This document shows, piece after piece, positions 19,607 to 29,974 of a DNA stretch of 64,000 bases. Source of the DNA: Conchocele bisecta (lineage: Eukaryota > Mollusca > Bivalvia > Lucinida > Thyasiridae); the NCBI GenBank assembly GCA_029237695.1, contig JAQRGA010000118.1, forward strand, positions 124,001-188,000. Direction: 5' to 3'. The position numbers were made by a program, and so were the translations under genes. Each line of letters opens with the position of its first letter. Positions within the stretch are counted from its first letter, which is position 1. Under the pieces are notes generated by a model, which did no database searches, was not told the origin of the DNA, and saw only the letters and a program-made list of their open reading frames with translations.

Positions 19607-19765
19607 ATGATGTATTTATGACACCAATTTTAGATTTTTCGTGGTTGGTGGGAGACAATTTCCTCGTTAACCAATTTTTGATTTTTCGGGGGTGGTGGGA
19701 GTAGTATAAAGGGTTATAAATGATGCCACCGCAGGTGGTATCATTTTGACTCCCTTTATACTACT
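19605..19765 (-). repeat. Polinton right terminal inverted repeat
   Basis: Reverse complement of 1946-2106; ends ...TTTATACTACT at 19765. Unlike the left copy it continues without interruption into the promoter cassette. Confidence 0.95.
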
Positions 19766-20848
19766 GTTGTTGTATAGCCAAGGGTACGGATACGTATGGG
19801 ATAATCCATCACGGGTAGATCTACATACATTTTGCAGGCAATTTAAGGAACGGCTAATAAATAATTTCGTACAAAAGTGGACTTCAGATATTGACGAAAG
19901 TGGTGTACTAATATTTTACAAACATGCTAAAGTGAAATCTGAGTATGAGCGATATTTGAGCATCTGTAATTACAGAAAATATAGAAGTGGAATTACACGG
20001 CTACGTTTATCAGCACACAGTTTGCGAATTCAAACAGGGAGATATGGCCAAAATAGAATCCCTAGAAATGAACGCATTTGCCAGCATTGCACTTCTGGTG
20101 ATACAGAAGACGAGTATCATTTCGTGCTTATTTGTGATAAATACAATAACGTGCGCACAAAGTACATACAGCGATAGTATAGACAGCAACCATCGGTCGT
20201 TAAATTCACTCAGCTACTACAGTCAGATAGAAAGAAAATGATAAATAATTTATCATATTATGTATTCCATGCAAACAATTTAAGAAATATGACGGTTGGA
20301 AATTGAATGTAAATATAGTACACATACACGCATGTTGTATGTCAATATATTTGGATTCAATACGGCTATAAATGCGAATTACATGTTGTAGTTGATCATA
20401 GCCACCTGATACAATACGCCACTTCCACACTGAAACGATTATAAGGTGGTAAATAAACGTTATTCAGATAATCGATGTGATATTTAGAGGTCTTATACTG
20501 TTAGAATCGCTCCCAGTGTGAAAGTGCCGTGTTGTGTTCATCGTGGCTGTTAGTGCACCATCTTCTGTGCAATATTTTACGCTATTTTCTAGCTGAGATA
20601 CATCTCAGATGATGAATATAGTGGCATCCATACAGTGGATGTTACTGTTCCCATAGTCTTCGATGTCGGCTGTAAGATGATGTTTCATATTGTGTAGTAT
20701 AATACATGTATTCCTTTTTCCAATATTGAAATAGTATATACATTTATGTTAGTACATCGAATCTGACACGTGAAAAAATGTACAAACATGTTGTAGACTG
20801 TATAGTTTAAGTCTCAATACAATTATATTATATTCTATTCTATTCATC
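19766..20848 (+). pseudogene. Non-LTR retrotransposon ORF2 C-terminus and 3' tail
   Basis: After the second GTTGT the LINE ORF resumes in frame (YGYVWDNPSRVDLHTFC) and runs intact to a stop at 20175-20177. It ends with the Cys/His cluster typical of the ORF2 C-terminus (ICQHC...DEYHFVLICDKY). 670 bases of non-coding 3' sequence follow and end in a short TATTCTATTC repeat near 20830-20845, the likely 3' terminus. Confidence 0.85.
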
Positions 20849-21188
20849 CAAAAACGAAAAAAAATGAAAGAAATTGACTACGAAACCTTGCGAGATAGCT
20901 TGAAAACGATGTAACGAAGAAAACAAAAGTTATATTTTGAAAATCGGTCCACAAATAAACAAAATATTGAAAAAATGTCTATTTTTAGCCCCAATGTTAA
21001 ATTACCATAGGAAAATCGTTTTTTCGCAATAATATCAAAATTTGATGGAATTTCATCAAATAACTTTTTTGGGGAGAGTGACTTTTTTCTTATTGATAAA
21101 AAAGTACTTACTTTTAAATACTTTTTAGACTTAATGTGTTTAATGGCCAAAAGTTCGTCGGCAGCAAAACGTGAAACAGACAGTAATA
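20849..21188. repeat. Foldback family A, partial copy
   Basis: Right half of the element described at 22091-22652. It shares TTGACTACGAAACCT...GATAGCTTGAAA and ends CGTGAAACAGACAGTA. Confidence 0.7.
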
Positions 21189-21499
21189 ATCTCAACTCTA
21201 TGGAGCGTCACATCTACATAAACTTAAATAATTATTGCTAGCCCTGAATAATTAGAGCTAGCGTTAGATATTTAGAGCTATCATTAATTATTTGAGTTTA
21301 CATAGATTGGGCTTTCCATACAACTGACAATCAAGCGGTCAATACTGTTACTGCCGGTATGTCCAGTACTGTGGCCTGACCACTGTCAGATATACATACA
21401 GTACCGTTGTGTTTATTTTGAAACATTATAACTTATATGTGGGAACATGAAGTAAAATCAAGGGACAATAAGGAGCATAACATTTACCTAACGTCATTC

Positions 21500-21869
21500 T
21501 GACAATGGGCCGCATATCGCGCGGTGGCGTTTTGTTGGTAACGATAAAAATGTCATGTTACATGCTACCAGAGTTATGAATATGAAATCGATGCTGCAGC
21601 ATTTATTTGTCATCATGTATGTGGATTTTCAAACAGTTAACCCATGACACATGGATTTTACAGAACTTGTCCGGGTATTTCATGAACACACCTCGTACAA
21701 CCACATTCTTCATCCTAGCTATACAAGGACCACCGCGATGGGGACCACAACTGTTTCTGCTATGACATGAAGCCGGACACGAACTTATACCAGACCAAGT
21801 GTACACTAAAGTGCGCACAACCAAGAGTTGCCTGTGGCAACTATCGCTTTATATCGCTATATTCTGAAG
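21500..21869 (+). CDS. Candidate host exons: WSC-like domain
   Basis: 21719-21869 looks like an exon: acceptor CATCCTAG before it and donor GAAG/GTATGT after it. It encodes DGDHNCFCYDMK, then a C...C pair, then CGNYRFISLYSE, the cysteine pattern of a WSC carbohydrate-binding domain. 21500-21613 may hold the preceding WSC piece (HATRVMNMKS), also before a GTATGT, but its phase does not join cleanly. WSC domains bind glycans in secreted or surface proteins. The rest of the gene is not seen, so a pseudogene is possible. Confidence 0.4.
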
Positions 21870-22090
21870 GTATGTGCGATCTCCGTACATGGTTGTATGA
21901 CACTGATATTGGATATTATTATAAACGTTATTGCTTAGTTTCATACGTTCGTTACAAGTAGCGAAATGTGTCTGTGTCACGTTGATTAGTTTGGCGGAAT
22001 TTGTCTGTATGAGGTCACGTTGGTTACCTTAAACTTTGCAACATTGTAGTGTTAGCCCTTTGAAATAGCAATCAATTTGACCGAGACTCT
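21870..22090. other. Intron-like, nothing recognised
   Basis: No ORF or repeat recognised apart from the edge of the foldback element at 22091. Confidence 0.4.
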
Positions 22091-22652
22091 CTACTGTCTG
22101 TTTCACGAAACCTGCCCATTTACGGCCATATAAACAACGCAAAAACAATTTTCTTTATGATAATATTAAATTTTATCAAAGTTTAAGAATGAGCCTTCTT
22201 TTTGTTTTGTGAAATTTGGTCAAATGTTGATTTTATTACGAAAAATATATTTGTCTATGGGAATTTAACATGGGGGAAACGGAGGTGGAGGAGCTGTTGG
22301 AGGATCCAGAAAACGAAAAATTGACTTCGAAACCTAGCTAGATAGCTTGAAATGATCTAACTTAAGAAAACGAAAGTTAAATTTTGAAAATAGGTCCAGT
22401 TTTTCTGAAATTCTAAAGATTTCCCCATGTTAAATTCCCATAGACATCTTCACTCTGTGAAGATATGTATGGGGATTTAACAATGGGAATTTTTTTCCGC
22501 CATAAAATCAATATTTGACCAAATTTCACGAAATAAAAAGAAGGCTCACTCTTAAATGTTGCTATAATTTAATATTATCGAAACAAAATATTACTTTTTG
22601 CATTATTTATAGAGCCTTAAAATTTGGGCAGGTTTCGTGAAACAGACAGTAG
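22091..22652. repeat. Foldback family A, complete copy (562 bp)
   Basis: Starts CTACTGTCTGTTTCACGAAA and ends with the reverse complement; the inverted similarity continues through GAAGGCTCA...AAATTTCACGAAATA almost to the centre. No ORF. A MITE or foldback element. Confidence 0.85.
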
Positions 22653-22919
22653 TCTTAAACATCAGTACTTCCCAATTATCCGAGGCACCAGACAGGTACA
22701 TGCAGGTAAGCAATTGGTACCATATGTTGTCTCCCCCGCGTTAGCGTAGGTGGTGACGACGTCGTCGTAGCGGGCGGCAACATATTTGGAGGTACCCGGT
22801 GTCATTCGGTGACCTTGACCTTCGTGGGTGAGACACTCACCGCCGATCACCTTGTTTTCTAGCCCGAGTATAGGCTACGAGCCTTCGACCACCCAGTTGT
22901 GAGGCGGATCGCTTATCCA
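22653..22919. other. Spacer between two foldback copies
   Basis: A GC-richer stretch containing GCAGGTAAGC near 22705, a donor-like site. It could hold a small exon, but I cannot support one. Confidence 0.3.
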
Positions 22920-23392
22920 CTACTGTCTGTTTCACGAAAGCTGCCCAACTTTCACTGCTATATATAAACAATACAAACACAACATTTCTTTTGATAATAC
23001 ATGTATTAAATTATAGAAAAAAATAACAATGAGACATTTTTTTATTTCGGGAAATTTGGTTCAATATTGATTTTGTTGCGAAAAAACAGGGAAAATCTTT
23101 TGAATTTCAGAAATAGTGAACCGATTTTTAAATACAACTTATTTTCTTGTTAGATCATTTTCAAGATATCCAGCCAGGTTTCGGAGGCAATTCCAAAATT
23201 TTCGTTTTGTAGCCCTCCCCCAGCTCCTCCACCTCATTTCTCCCTCCATCGACAATTTAATTTTCGTAATAAAATTAATATTTGACCAAGTTTTACGAAA
23301 TAAAAATTAAATATTATCGAAAAAAAATAATTGTTTTTTGCATTGTTTTATATAGCCATAACATGTGTGCTGATTTTTGAAACAGACAGTAT
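22920..23392. repeat. Foldback family A, third copy
   Basis: Starts TACTGTCTGTTTCACGAAAG and ends TTTGAAACAGACAGTA. The central part is in the opposite orientation to that of the 22091 copy (CCCCCAGCTCCTCCACC versus GGTGGAGGAGCTG). Confidence 0.8.
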
Positions 23393-23456
23393 GCCACTGC
23401 GACTGGCCCATGCCCATAAATGTTTATATCCACAGCACATATAGGTGTTGGAATCT

Positions 23457-23708
23457 GGGGGCCGCTTCACTAAACTTCGTACGCTTCACTAAACTTCGTA
23501 CGACAAAAATGTTCGTAAGTGAAAAAGTATGATAGTCTGTAAATTAACATTAACAACGTTTTCTTGTAAACAATTATTTGATTTACATGTATTGAGCATA
23601 TGCTACCTATACTCAATAAATATAAATCCATCAATTTTAATTTCCAGACGATCATAAATTTGCACCTGCGATCATTTTAGTCGTACGAAGTTTAGTGAAA
23701 CTGGCCCC
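23457..23708. mobile_element. MITE with TIR GGGGCC...TTCACTAAACTTCGTACG
   Basis: 252 bp. The left end GGGGGCCGCTTCACTAAACT is matched by AGTTTAGTGAAACTGGCCCC at the right. The left end carries an extra tandem copy of the CTTCACTAAACTTCGTACG block. No ORF. Confidence 0.8.
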
Positions 23709-23720
23709 AGAACAAGTCGT

Positions 23721-24084
23721 TGGTTCCTTGCATGAATGGAATTGGTACAACGGTCCCCCGGCTGAGAAGGTACCTTACAACGTGTGCGATCAACATAGCC
23801 CGAGATAATCCAGCATCCGGCCTACTGTACATTATCTCAGGCCGCATATAGTCATGTTGATAATCGCATTTTTCTGTGTTCCAGTGAAAACTAACACATC
23901 AATACAAACTTATCCAGAAGAACCAGGCAACTGCGTGTCATACGTCACTGATGTCACTTCCGGGGATTGGTATTGGACGCGCTGTGACCTTTGGATTCAA
24001 GTCCTGTGTGAAAACTGTAAGCACGTGCAACCGTCGAAAGTAGTACATATTGAACAACTAGTGCGAATATTTTGCTTTCTTTGA
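23721..24084 (+). CDS. Candidate host exons: C-type-lectin-like domain
   Basis: 23885-24084 follows a good acceptor (TTTCTGTGTTCCAG) and encodes EEPGNCVSYV, GDWYWTRC and VLCENC, the C-terminal cysteine pattern of a C-type lectin-like domain, then a short tail and stop. 23721-23781 encodes HEWNWYNGPPAEK, which resembles the W-x-W-x-DG segment earlier in that fold. The phase of 23885 fits the donor at 21869. Together with the WSC piece it suggests a secreted or surface glycan-binding host gene interrupted by MITEs. Exon joins are not proven. Confidence 0.42.
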
Positions 24085-24411
24085 GCTAACTGTTTGTTAG
24101 TGTGGAAGTTAGAAATAGAGTATATTTGTGCACTTTGTGACAAAAGCATGAAATTTGGTACACATATTTGTTTAAGTATACTAAGTCATTACATATTGGG
24201 TACCCATTGACATCCCCTTGGTAACGGCCGCCATTTTGGTTTTTCATAATATAGAAATACGATGCGATCACTCGTAACTAATGTGCAGGTCCGTGGGATT
24301 TTGGAACCCCCTACTGTTCACCCTCCCCTAGTGGAATCGGGGATATAATAGGGGATGGTGAACAAGTAGTGTGAAGTTGGTCTAACATCGAACATCGAAA
24401 TTCGATATTCA

Positions 24412-25625
24412 CCGGTTTGAATTTCGAGTTGAATTTCGAATTGAATCCAAAGCTGCGAGGTCGATATTCACCGGAACTTATTTCGAGCTGGGTTGTTTTT
24501 AATATCGAGCCAGCTCTGAGATCGATATTCGAGCAGATTGGACATACGTATTTGAATTTCGAGAGGGGTTGTTTTGAATATCGAACCAGCTCTGAGATCG
24601 ATATTCACGCAGATTGAGATGTGCATTTGAATTTCGAGCTGGGTTGTTTTGAATATCGAGCCAGCTCCGAGATCGATATTCGCGCAGATTGAGATGTGCA
24701 TTTGAATTTCGAGCTGGGTTGTTTTTAATATCGAGCCAACTCTGAGATCGATATTCGCGCAGATTAGAGATGTGTATTTGAATTTCGAGTTGGGATGTTT
24801 TGAATATCGAACCAGCTCTGAGATCGATATTCGCGCAGATTGGAGATGTCAATTTGAATTTCGAGCTGGGTTGTTTTGAATATCGAGCCAGCTCTGAGAT
24901 CGATATTCGCGCAGATTGAAGATGTCTATTTGAATTTCGAGCTGGGTTGTTTTGAATATCGAGCCAGCTCTGAGATCGATATTCGCGCATATTGAGATGT
25001 GCATTTGAATTTAGAGCTGGGTTGTTTTGAATATCGAGCCAGCTCTGAGATCGATATTCCGAGCCAGCTCTGAGATCGATATTCCAGCAGATTGGAGATG
25101 TCTATTTGAATTTGGAGCTGGGTTGTTTTGAATATCGAGCCAGCTCTGAGATCGATATTCGCACAGATTGGAGGTCATATTTGAATTTCGAGCAGGGTTG
25201 TTTTGAATATCGAGCCAGCTCTGAGGTCGATATTCGATCAGATTGAGATGTCTATTTGAATTTCGAGCTGGGTTGTTTTGAATATCGAGCCAGCTCTGAG
25301 ATCGATATTCGCGCAGATTGAAGATGTCTGTTTGAATTTCGAGCTGGGTTGTTTTGAATATCAAGCCAGCTCTGAGATCGATATTCCAGCAGATTGGAGA
25401 TGTCTATTTGAATTTCGAGCTCGGTTGTTTTGAAAATCGAGCCAGCTCTGAGATCGATATTCGCGCGGATTGGAGATGTGTATTTGACTTTCGAGCTGTG
25501 ATGTTTTGTATATAGAGCCAGCTTTGATATCGATATTCGCGCAGATAGATGTGCCTTTGAATTTCTAGCTGGGTTGTTTTGAATATCGAGACAGCTCCGT
25601 GATCGATATTCGCCCAAAGGGGAGA
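24412..25625 (+). repeat. 75-76 bp satellite, left arm (about 16 units)
   Basis: The landmark ATCGATATTC recurs at 24521, 24597, 24672, 24747, 24823 and 24899. Each unit contains GAATTTCGAGCTGGGTTG and GAATATCGAGCCAGCTCTGA. Confidence 0.95.
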
Positions 25626-25639
25626 TGTGCATGTCAGCA

Positions 25640-26424
25640 GGTTTGAATCAAACTTGAAAAGCACCTTACACATCTACAAGTGACAATGAAGCTGTATACC
25701 CACTATGAGTAATCAAGTCAATATATATTATCGTTTAAACATTTTACTAGTTACAATAATTCACAACAGATTAACAGACAAGGCTAACATTAAATGCCCC
25801 TCCATTATTGTGGTAGGGCGTAACATAAACGTAGAAAAGCTAATGAGTAGTTGCTTATGGTCACGAACATATTTCTTTTTTTATGTCTAACATTTAGTTT
25901 AGCTGGTCTCTGGTGCAGGTACAAGTGTAGACATATAAAGATAAACGTAACTGTAACTATCTGCACAATGAGTTACCTCAGTAAACATGGGCTTCCAAAC
26001 AGAAACAAGGGCACCGTTATTACGAAGCTAATCCCTTCAATGGCAGCCTTGATAAAAATAATAAAAACAACAACACAGTCATCAATGACCTTGACCTTGG
26101 GCTGTCGGACGTGGGTCGTATGAAAGCAAAACACCATCCATAGATATACATTGTGGCCACATATGATCAAAATCGATGAAGAGGTGCATAAGCTATGGAA
26201 TAAACAAAACAAAAACTTTAACATCTTTTCCTTACAAACAAGGTGACATAGAGCAGTCGGATGCGAGTCGTAGAAAAACAGAGCACCATCCCTAGACATA
26301 CACTGTATATAACCTTTCAATCTTCAAAATAATTTATATACATATTAGTTATGCGATAGCAAGGAGGCCATATTGCGTTGCTGTTGAGGTTATGTCCGTC
26401 CGTACTTGTATATTTATGTGGAAA
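25640..26424. other. Interior of the satellite-armed structure, no gene seen
   Basis: Short ORFs only. Two related blocks near 26085-26135 and 26245-26300 share GTCG(T/G)ATG...ACACCATCC(A/C)TAGA. Confidence 0.5.
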
Positions 26425-26975
26425 AGTTGAAAGTTTTCTCCTTCATGTAATATCTTCAATACTACAGAAAGGATTGCTTTAATATTTGGACAGTTCATTC
26501 ACCTGAACATGTGTGATGCACTCGCACCACCAAATACAAATGACATGACATTGTGACCTTCGAAATGGTGCTGAAACACTTAGTCCCTTTGCTACGTCGA
26601 AAAGTTTATAAGAGTTTCTCCATCATGCAATATCTATCATATTACTTGAAGGATTGCTTTAATATTTGGACAGTTCATTCATTTGAATATGCGTGATGTA
26701 CTCGCACCACCAATAGCATGATCTTGACCTTTGAGACTTTCGAAATGATGCTGAAACACTTAGCCATTTTCTTACGTCAAACAGTTTGTAAGAGTTTCTC
26801 GAAAATGTAATATTTTCAATATTACTTGAAGTATTGCTTTAATATTTGGACACTTCATTCACCTGAACATGTGTGACGCAATCACACCACCAATGACATG
26901 ACCTTGAAATATGTGACCTTCAAAATGGTGTTGAAATACTAGCCATTTTCTTAAGTCAAAAAGTGTGTAAGACTT
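26425..26975 (+). repeat. 183-bp tandem repeat, three copies
   Basis: Units begin near 26430, 26612 and 26798, each with GATTGCTTTAATATTTGGAC and CCTGAACATGTGTGA. Confidence 0.85.
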
Positions 26976-27419
26976 TCTCAAATGACTTTGAAATTTATGT
27001 AAATTTAAAGTTTTCTTTTGTTGACACTCAATCTCAAGTTAAGAGTCCAGTATGCCATGGGGGCATATCCATGTTTTACAAACATAATGTCGTTGTCATC
27101 TGCCGAGTGATATGTGTCATTCTGTTGTGTTTCTACTTCTGCATTAGCGAGCACATGTACATGTATATATATTGTTTCGGTTCTGGAAGGACAGTTATGT
27201 GCACTCTTGTTAAATGATTTTGATTTTGTTGTCCGTTTTCTTTCTTCTATAGTTTTATGTAATCTTTCTAGAGCCGGATTCTCCTTTTAGCTGCTGCCAG
27301 ACTTTGCTTTATGTTTCTTCCCCATGCTGGTACTGAAAATACAATGATATTGACCTTCAGCTTACTGGGTACTGCATTTGTCACAATGGAGCAAGTGAGC
27401 AGGTGCTCACGGATACCCT

Positions 27420-27540
27420 CGAAAAAATATGGGGAGATAACTGAAAATTAGTGAGACAAGAGTTATTATTCTTGTGCGCGACACACCTTTGGGTCGTGGT
27501 CTATGCATGTGTGGAGTAAAAGAATGCAAGTTCCGATTCC
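27420..27540 (+). repeat. Fragment of the GGGAGATAACT dispersed repeat
   Basis: Contains GGGAGATAACTGAAAATTAG and GACACACCTTTGGGTCGTGG, shared with 47490-47740 and 49955-50410. Confidence 0.8.
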
Positions 27541-27543
27541 ACT

Positions 27544-27985
27544 CAGGCTTCCTCTGCAGAATAGCGAATCAGATCTGATTCGCACTTTAGCAGTTCATTG
27601 TGATATTCATTGTACTTTATATATTTCCCATCTGAAAAAAATATTGGTATTAATAAAAACTAGTAATTAATAATGAAACAAATTTTACAATTGTAGAAAG
27701 TTTAGAAAATTACATTTTGCCTTTCCAGACAATGGACCCTATTTTAAATTGTTAATGTTGAATTTGGCTGCAACTGACAGTCAATTGTTGATTCTAGCTT
27801 AAATTTACGTTATCACTATCAGATCTTCTACATACAATTACATACATAATTGCTGGAATATCTTATTTTCATAATGTTGACACTCATTTCAGTTCAAATA
27901 TATAGAAAATCGTTCATAATTAACTGCTAAAGTGCGAATCAGATCTGATTCGCTATTTTACAGAGGAATCCTATGAGTGGATTCA
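27544..27985. mobile_element. Palindromic MITE family B, complete copy
   Basis: The left end CAGGCTTCCTCTGCAGAATA, then the perfect palindrome GCGAATCAGATCTGATTCGC, then ACTTTAGCAGTT. The right end is the inverted form, running to GAGGAATCCTATGAGTGG. Confidence 0.85.
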
Positions 27986-28299
27986 TAACTCAGGCTACGC
28001 ACGGTACGGGAGTAGATTACAAGAGTTACTGTTCGCAACTAGGTTCCCAACTAATATTATGCAGAAACATAGAATTATTCTATATTTCTTTAACATGTAA
28101 GTACAGTCCAAGTATCATATTTATAATTATTATGATGTACATGCATACAGCTTTATTTATTAACAAATATAGTAATTAAATGACGATTTGGGTTAATTCA
28201 GGTGAGATTTGGGTAAATCGTGCCACTCTGGCATCAAAACTGTGCCTTATTCAAGCTATCGGCCGGCAACCTGAATGTGTGCAGTGGCGGATACAGGGA

Positions 28300-28765
28300 G
28301 GGGGAAAATATTAGTATTATAAAAGTAATACAAACTAATAATTCTGAAAAGTATTGTAAAAGTACATTAATACAAACTAATAATTCTGAAACAAATTTTA
28401 CCATTGTAGAATGTTTAGAAAATTATAATTTTGCCTTTCCAGAAAATGGACCCCGTTTAACTTTCACATGTTGAATTTGACTGCCACTGAGTCACTTGTT
28501 GATGCTAGCCTAAATTTACTTTAACATGTCATCTGCATACATGTATGTAAATGTATTTAATAATTATTGGAATATGTTATTCTCATAATGTTGACACTCA
28601 TTTCAATTAAAACATAGAAAATCTTTCACAATTAGCTGCTAAAATGTGAATCAGATCTGATTTGCTATTCTGCAGAGGAAGCCTGCGAGCGGAATCGTAG
28701 TAACGCTGGCTACGGACGGTACGGGAGTAGATTGCAAGATTTACTGTTCGCAACTAGTAAACTAC
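28300..28765. mobile_element. MITE family B, copy with truncated left end
   Basis: The right terminus is complete (GCTGCTAAAATGTGAATCAG through GAGGAAGCC to GTTCGCAACTAG). The left palindrome is missing. Confidence 0.7.
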
Positions 28766-28769
28766 TCAC

Positions 28770-29300
28770 AGGCTTCCTCTGCAGAATAGAAATCACACCA
28801 GATTCACACTTTAGCAGTTATTTGTGACATAATTGTTATATATTTTCAATCTGAATACAACATTACAGGTAATATTATACATGTAGAAGTAATACAAACT
28901 AATAAATTTGAAACAAATTTGACCATGATTGTACAAGGTTTAGAAAATAACATTTTGCCTTTCCAGAAAATTGACACCATCTTAACTTGTACATGTTTAA
29001 TTTGGCTGCCACTGACCGAGTCACTTGTTGATACTAGCTTAAATTAGTCCATGATAGCGAATAGCTATAACAGGTCATATACATACATACATTTATGTCA
29101 TAATTACTGTAAATTGTTATTTTTAAAATGTTGACATTGTCATTCATTGGAGTTAAAAAATATAGAAAATCTTTCACAACTAACTGCTAAGGTGCGAAAC
29201 AGATCTGAGGAATCATATGAGTGGAATCGTAACTGTAGCTATGAACCGTACTGGAATACATTGCAAGAGTTACCGTTCGCAACTAGTACATGTATATTGC
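28770..29300. mobile_element. MITE family B, third copy
   Basis: Left end CACAGGCTTCCTCTGCAGAA and right end GAGGAATCATATGAGTGG...GTTCGCAACTAG near 29285. Confidence 0.75.
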
Positions 29301-29800
29301 TAGTTGCGAACGGCAACTCTTGCAATTATTCCCGTACCGTCCGTAGCCAGACTTACGATTATAAAAGCAATACAAACTAATAATTCCGAAACAACTTTTA
29401 CCATTGTAGGTTTAGAAAATTATGTTTTGCCTTTACAGAAAATGGACCACATCATAACTTGTACATTTTGAACTTGGCTGCCACTGACTGGGAAACTTGT
29501 TGAATCTAACTTAAATTCACTATATCAGGTCATCTACATATGTAAATTTATGTCATAATTACTTGAATATGTTATTTTCATAATATTAACACTCATTTGA
29601 GTTAAAAAAATATAGAATATCTTTCAGAATTTACTGCTAATGTGCGAATCAGATCTGATTCGCTATTCTGCAGAGGAAGCCTATGAGTGGAATCGTAGCT
29701 CTAGCTACAGGAGCTGCAAGAGTTACCGTCGACGTCGTAACTATTATATTGCAAGAGTTACTGCTCGCAACTATGTCAGATCAAGGTCCAGATATTATAG
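29300..29800. mobile_element. MITE family B, fourth copy
   Basis: Starts CTAGTTGCGAACGGCAACTC and ends with TGCGAATCAGATCTGATTCG and the outer terminus near 29770. It stands in inverted contact with the third copy. Confidence 0.75.
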
Positions 29801-29894
29801 TGAGCTCATTCAAAAGACATTGCCACAATGTACATTGTCACATGAGCATTATGTACTGACAATTAGTCAGTCTAATTTCGACTGCCTCTCTCAT

Positions 29895-29913
29895 CCCCCC
29901 CCCCCCCCCCCCC
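29895..29913 (+). repeat. Poly-C tract
   Basis: About 19 consecutive C in a C-rich surround. Length may be unreliable in the assembly. Confidence 0.9.
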
Positions 29914-29974
29914 TCCCCCAGGTGAAAAATCCTGGATGCTCCACTGGTGCAGCACTGGTGCAGCAATACTTTTA

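Larger units (their letters stand above)
1946..19765. mobile_element. Maverick/Polinton (adintovirus-like) element, complete but decayed
   Basis: The boundaries are set by terminal inverted repeats starting AGTAGTATAAAG and a GTTGT duplication. The 17,820-bp interior carries the diagnostic set: protein-primed DNA polymerase B, rve integrase, FtsK/HerA-type packaging ATPase, double-jelly-roll major capsid protein and a penton-like minor capsid protein, with a dozen accessory genes packed head to tail. Polintons replicate through their own polymerase and insert with the integrase; the capsid genes imply a virus form. Frameshifts and stops in nearly all long genes make this copy non-autonomous. 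No adenain-like protease was recognised. Insertion in a retrotransposon ORF gives the relative age: the LINE came first. Confidence 0.95.

Noticed and set aside
1946..19765. Bacterial or free viral contamination of the assembly
   Set aside because: The element has a target duplication inside an animal-type LINE and carries many disabling lesions, as expected for resident DNA.
24468..25673. Overlapping ORFs with repeating peptides in both 76-bp arrays
   Set aside because: The period is not a multiple of three, all frames are open and the copies stand in both orientations. They are satellite artefacts, not proteins.
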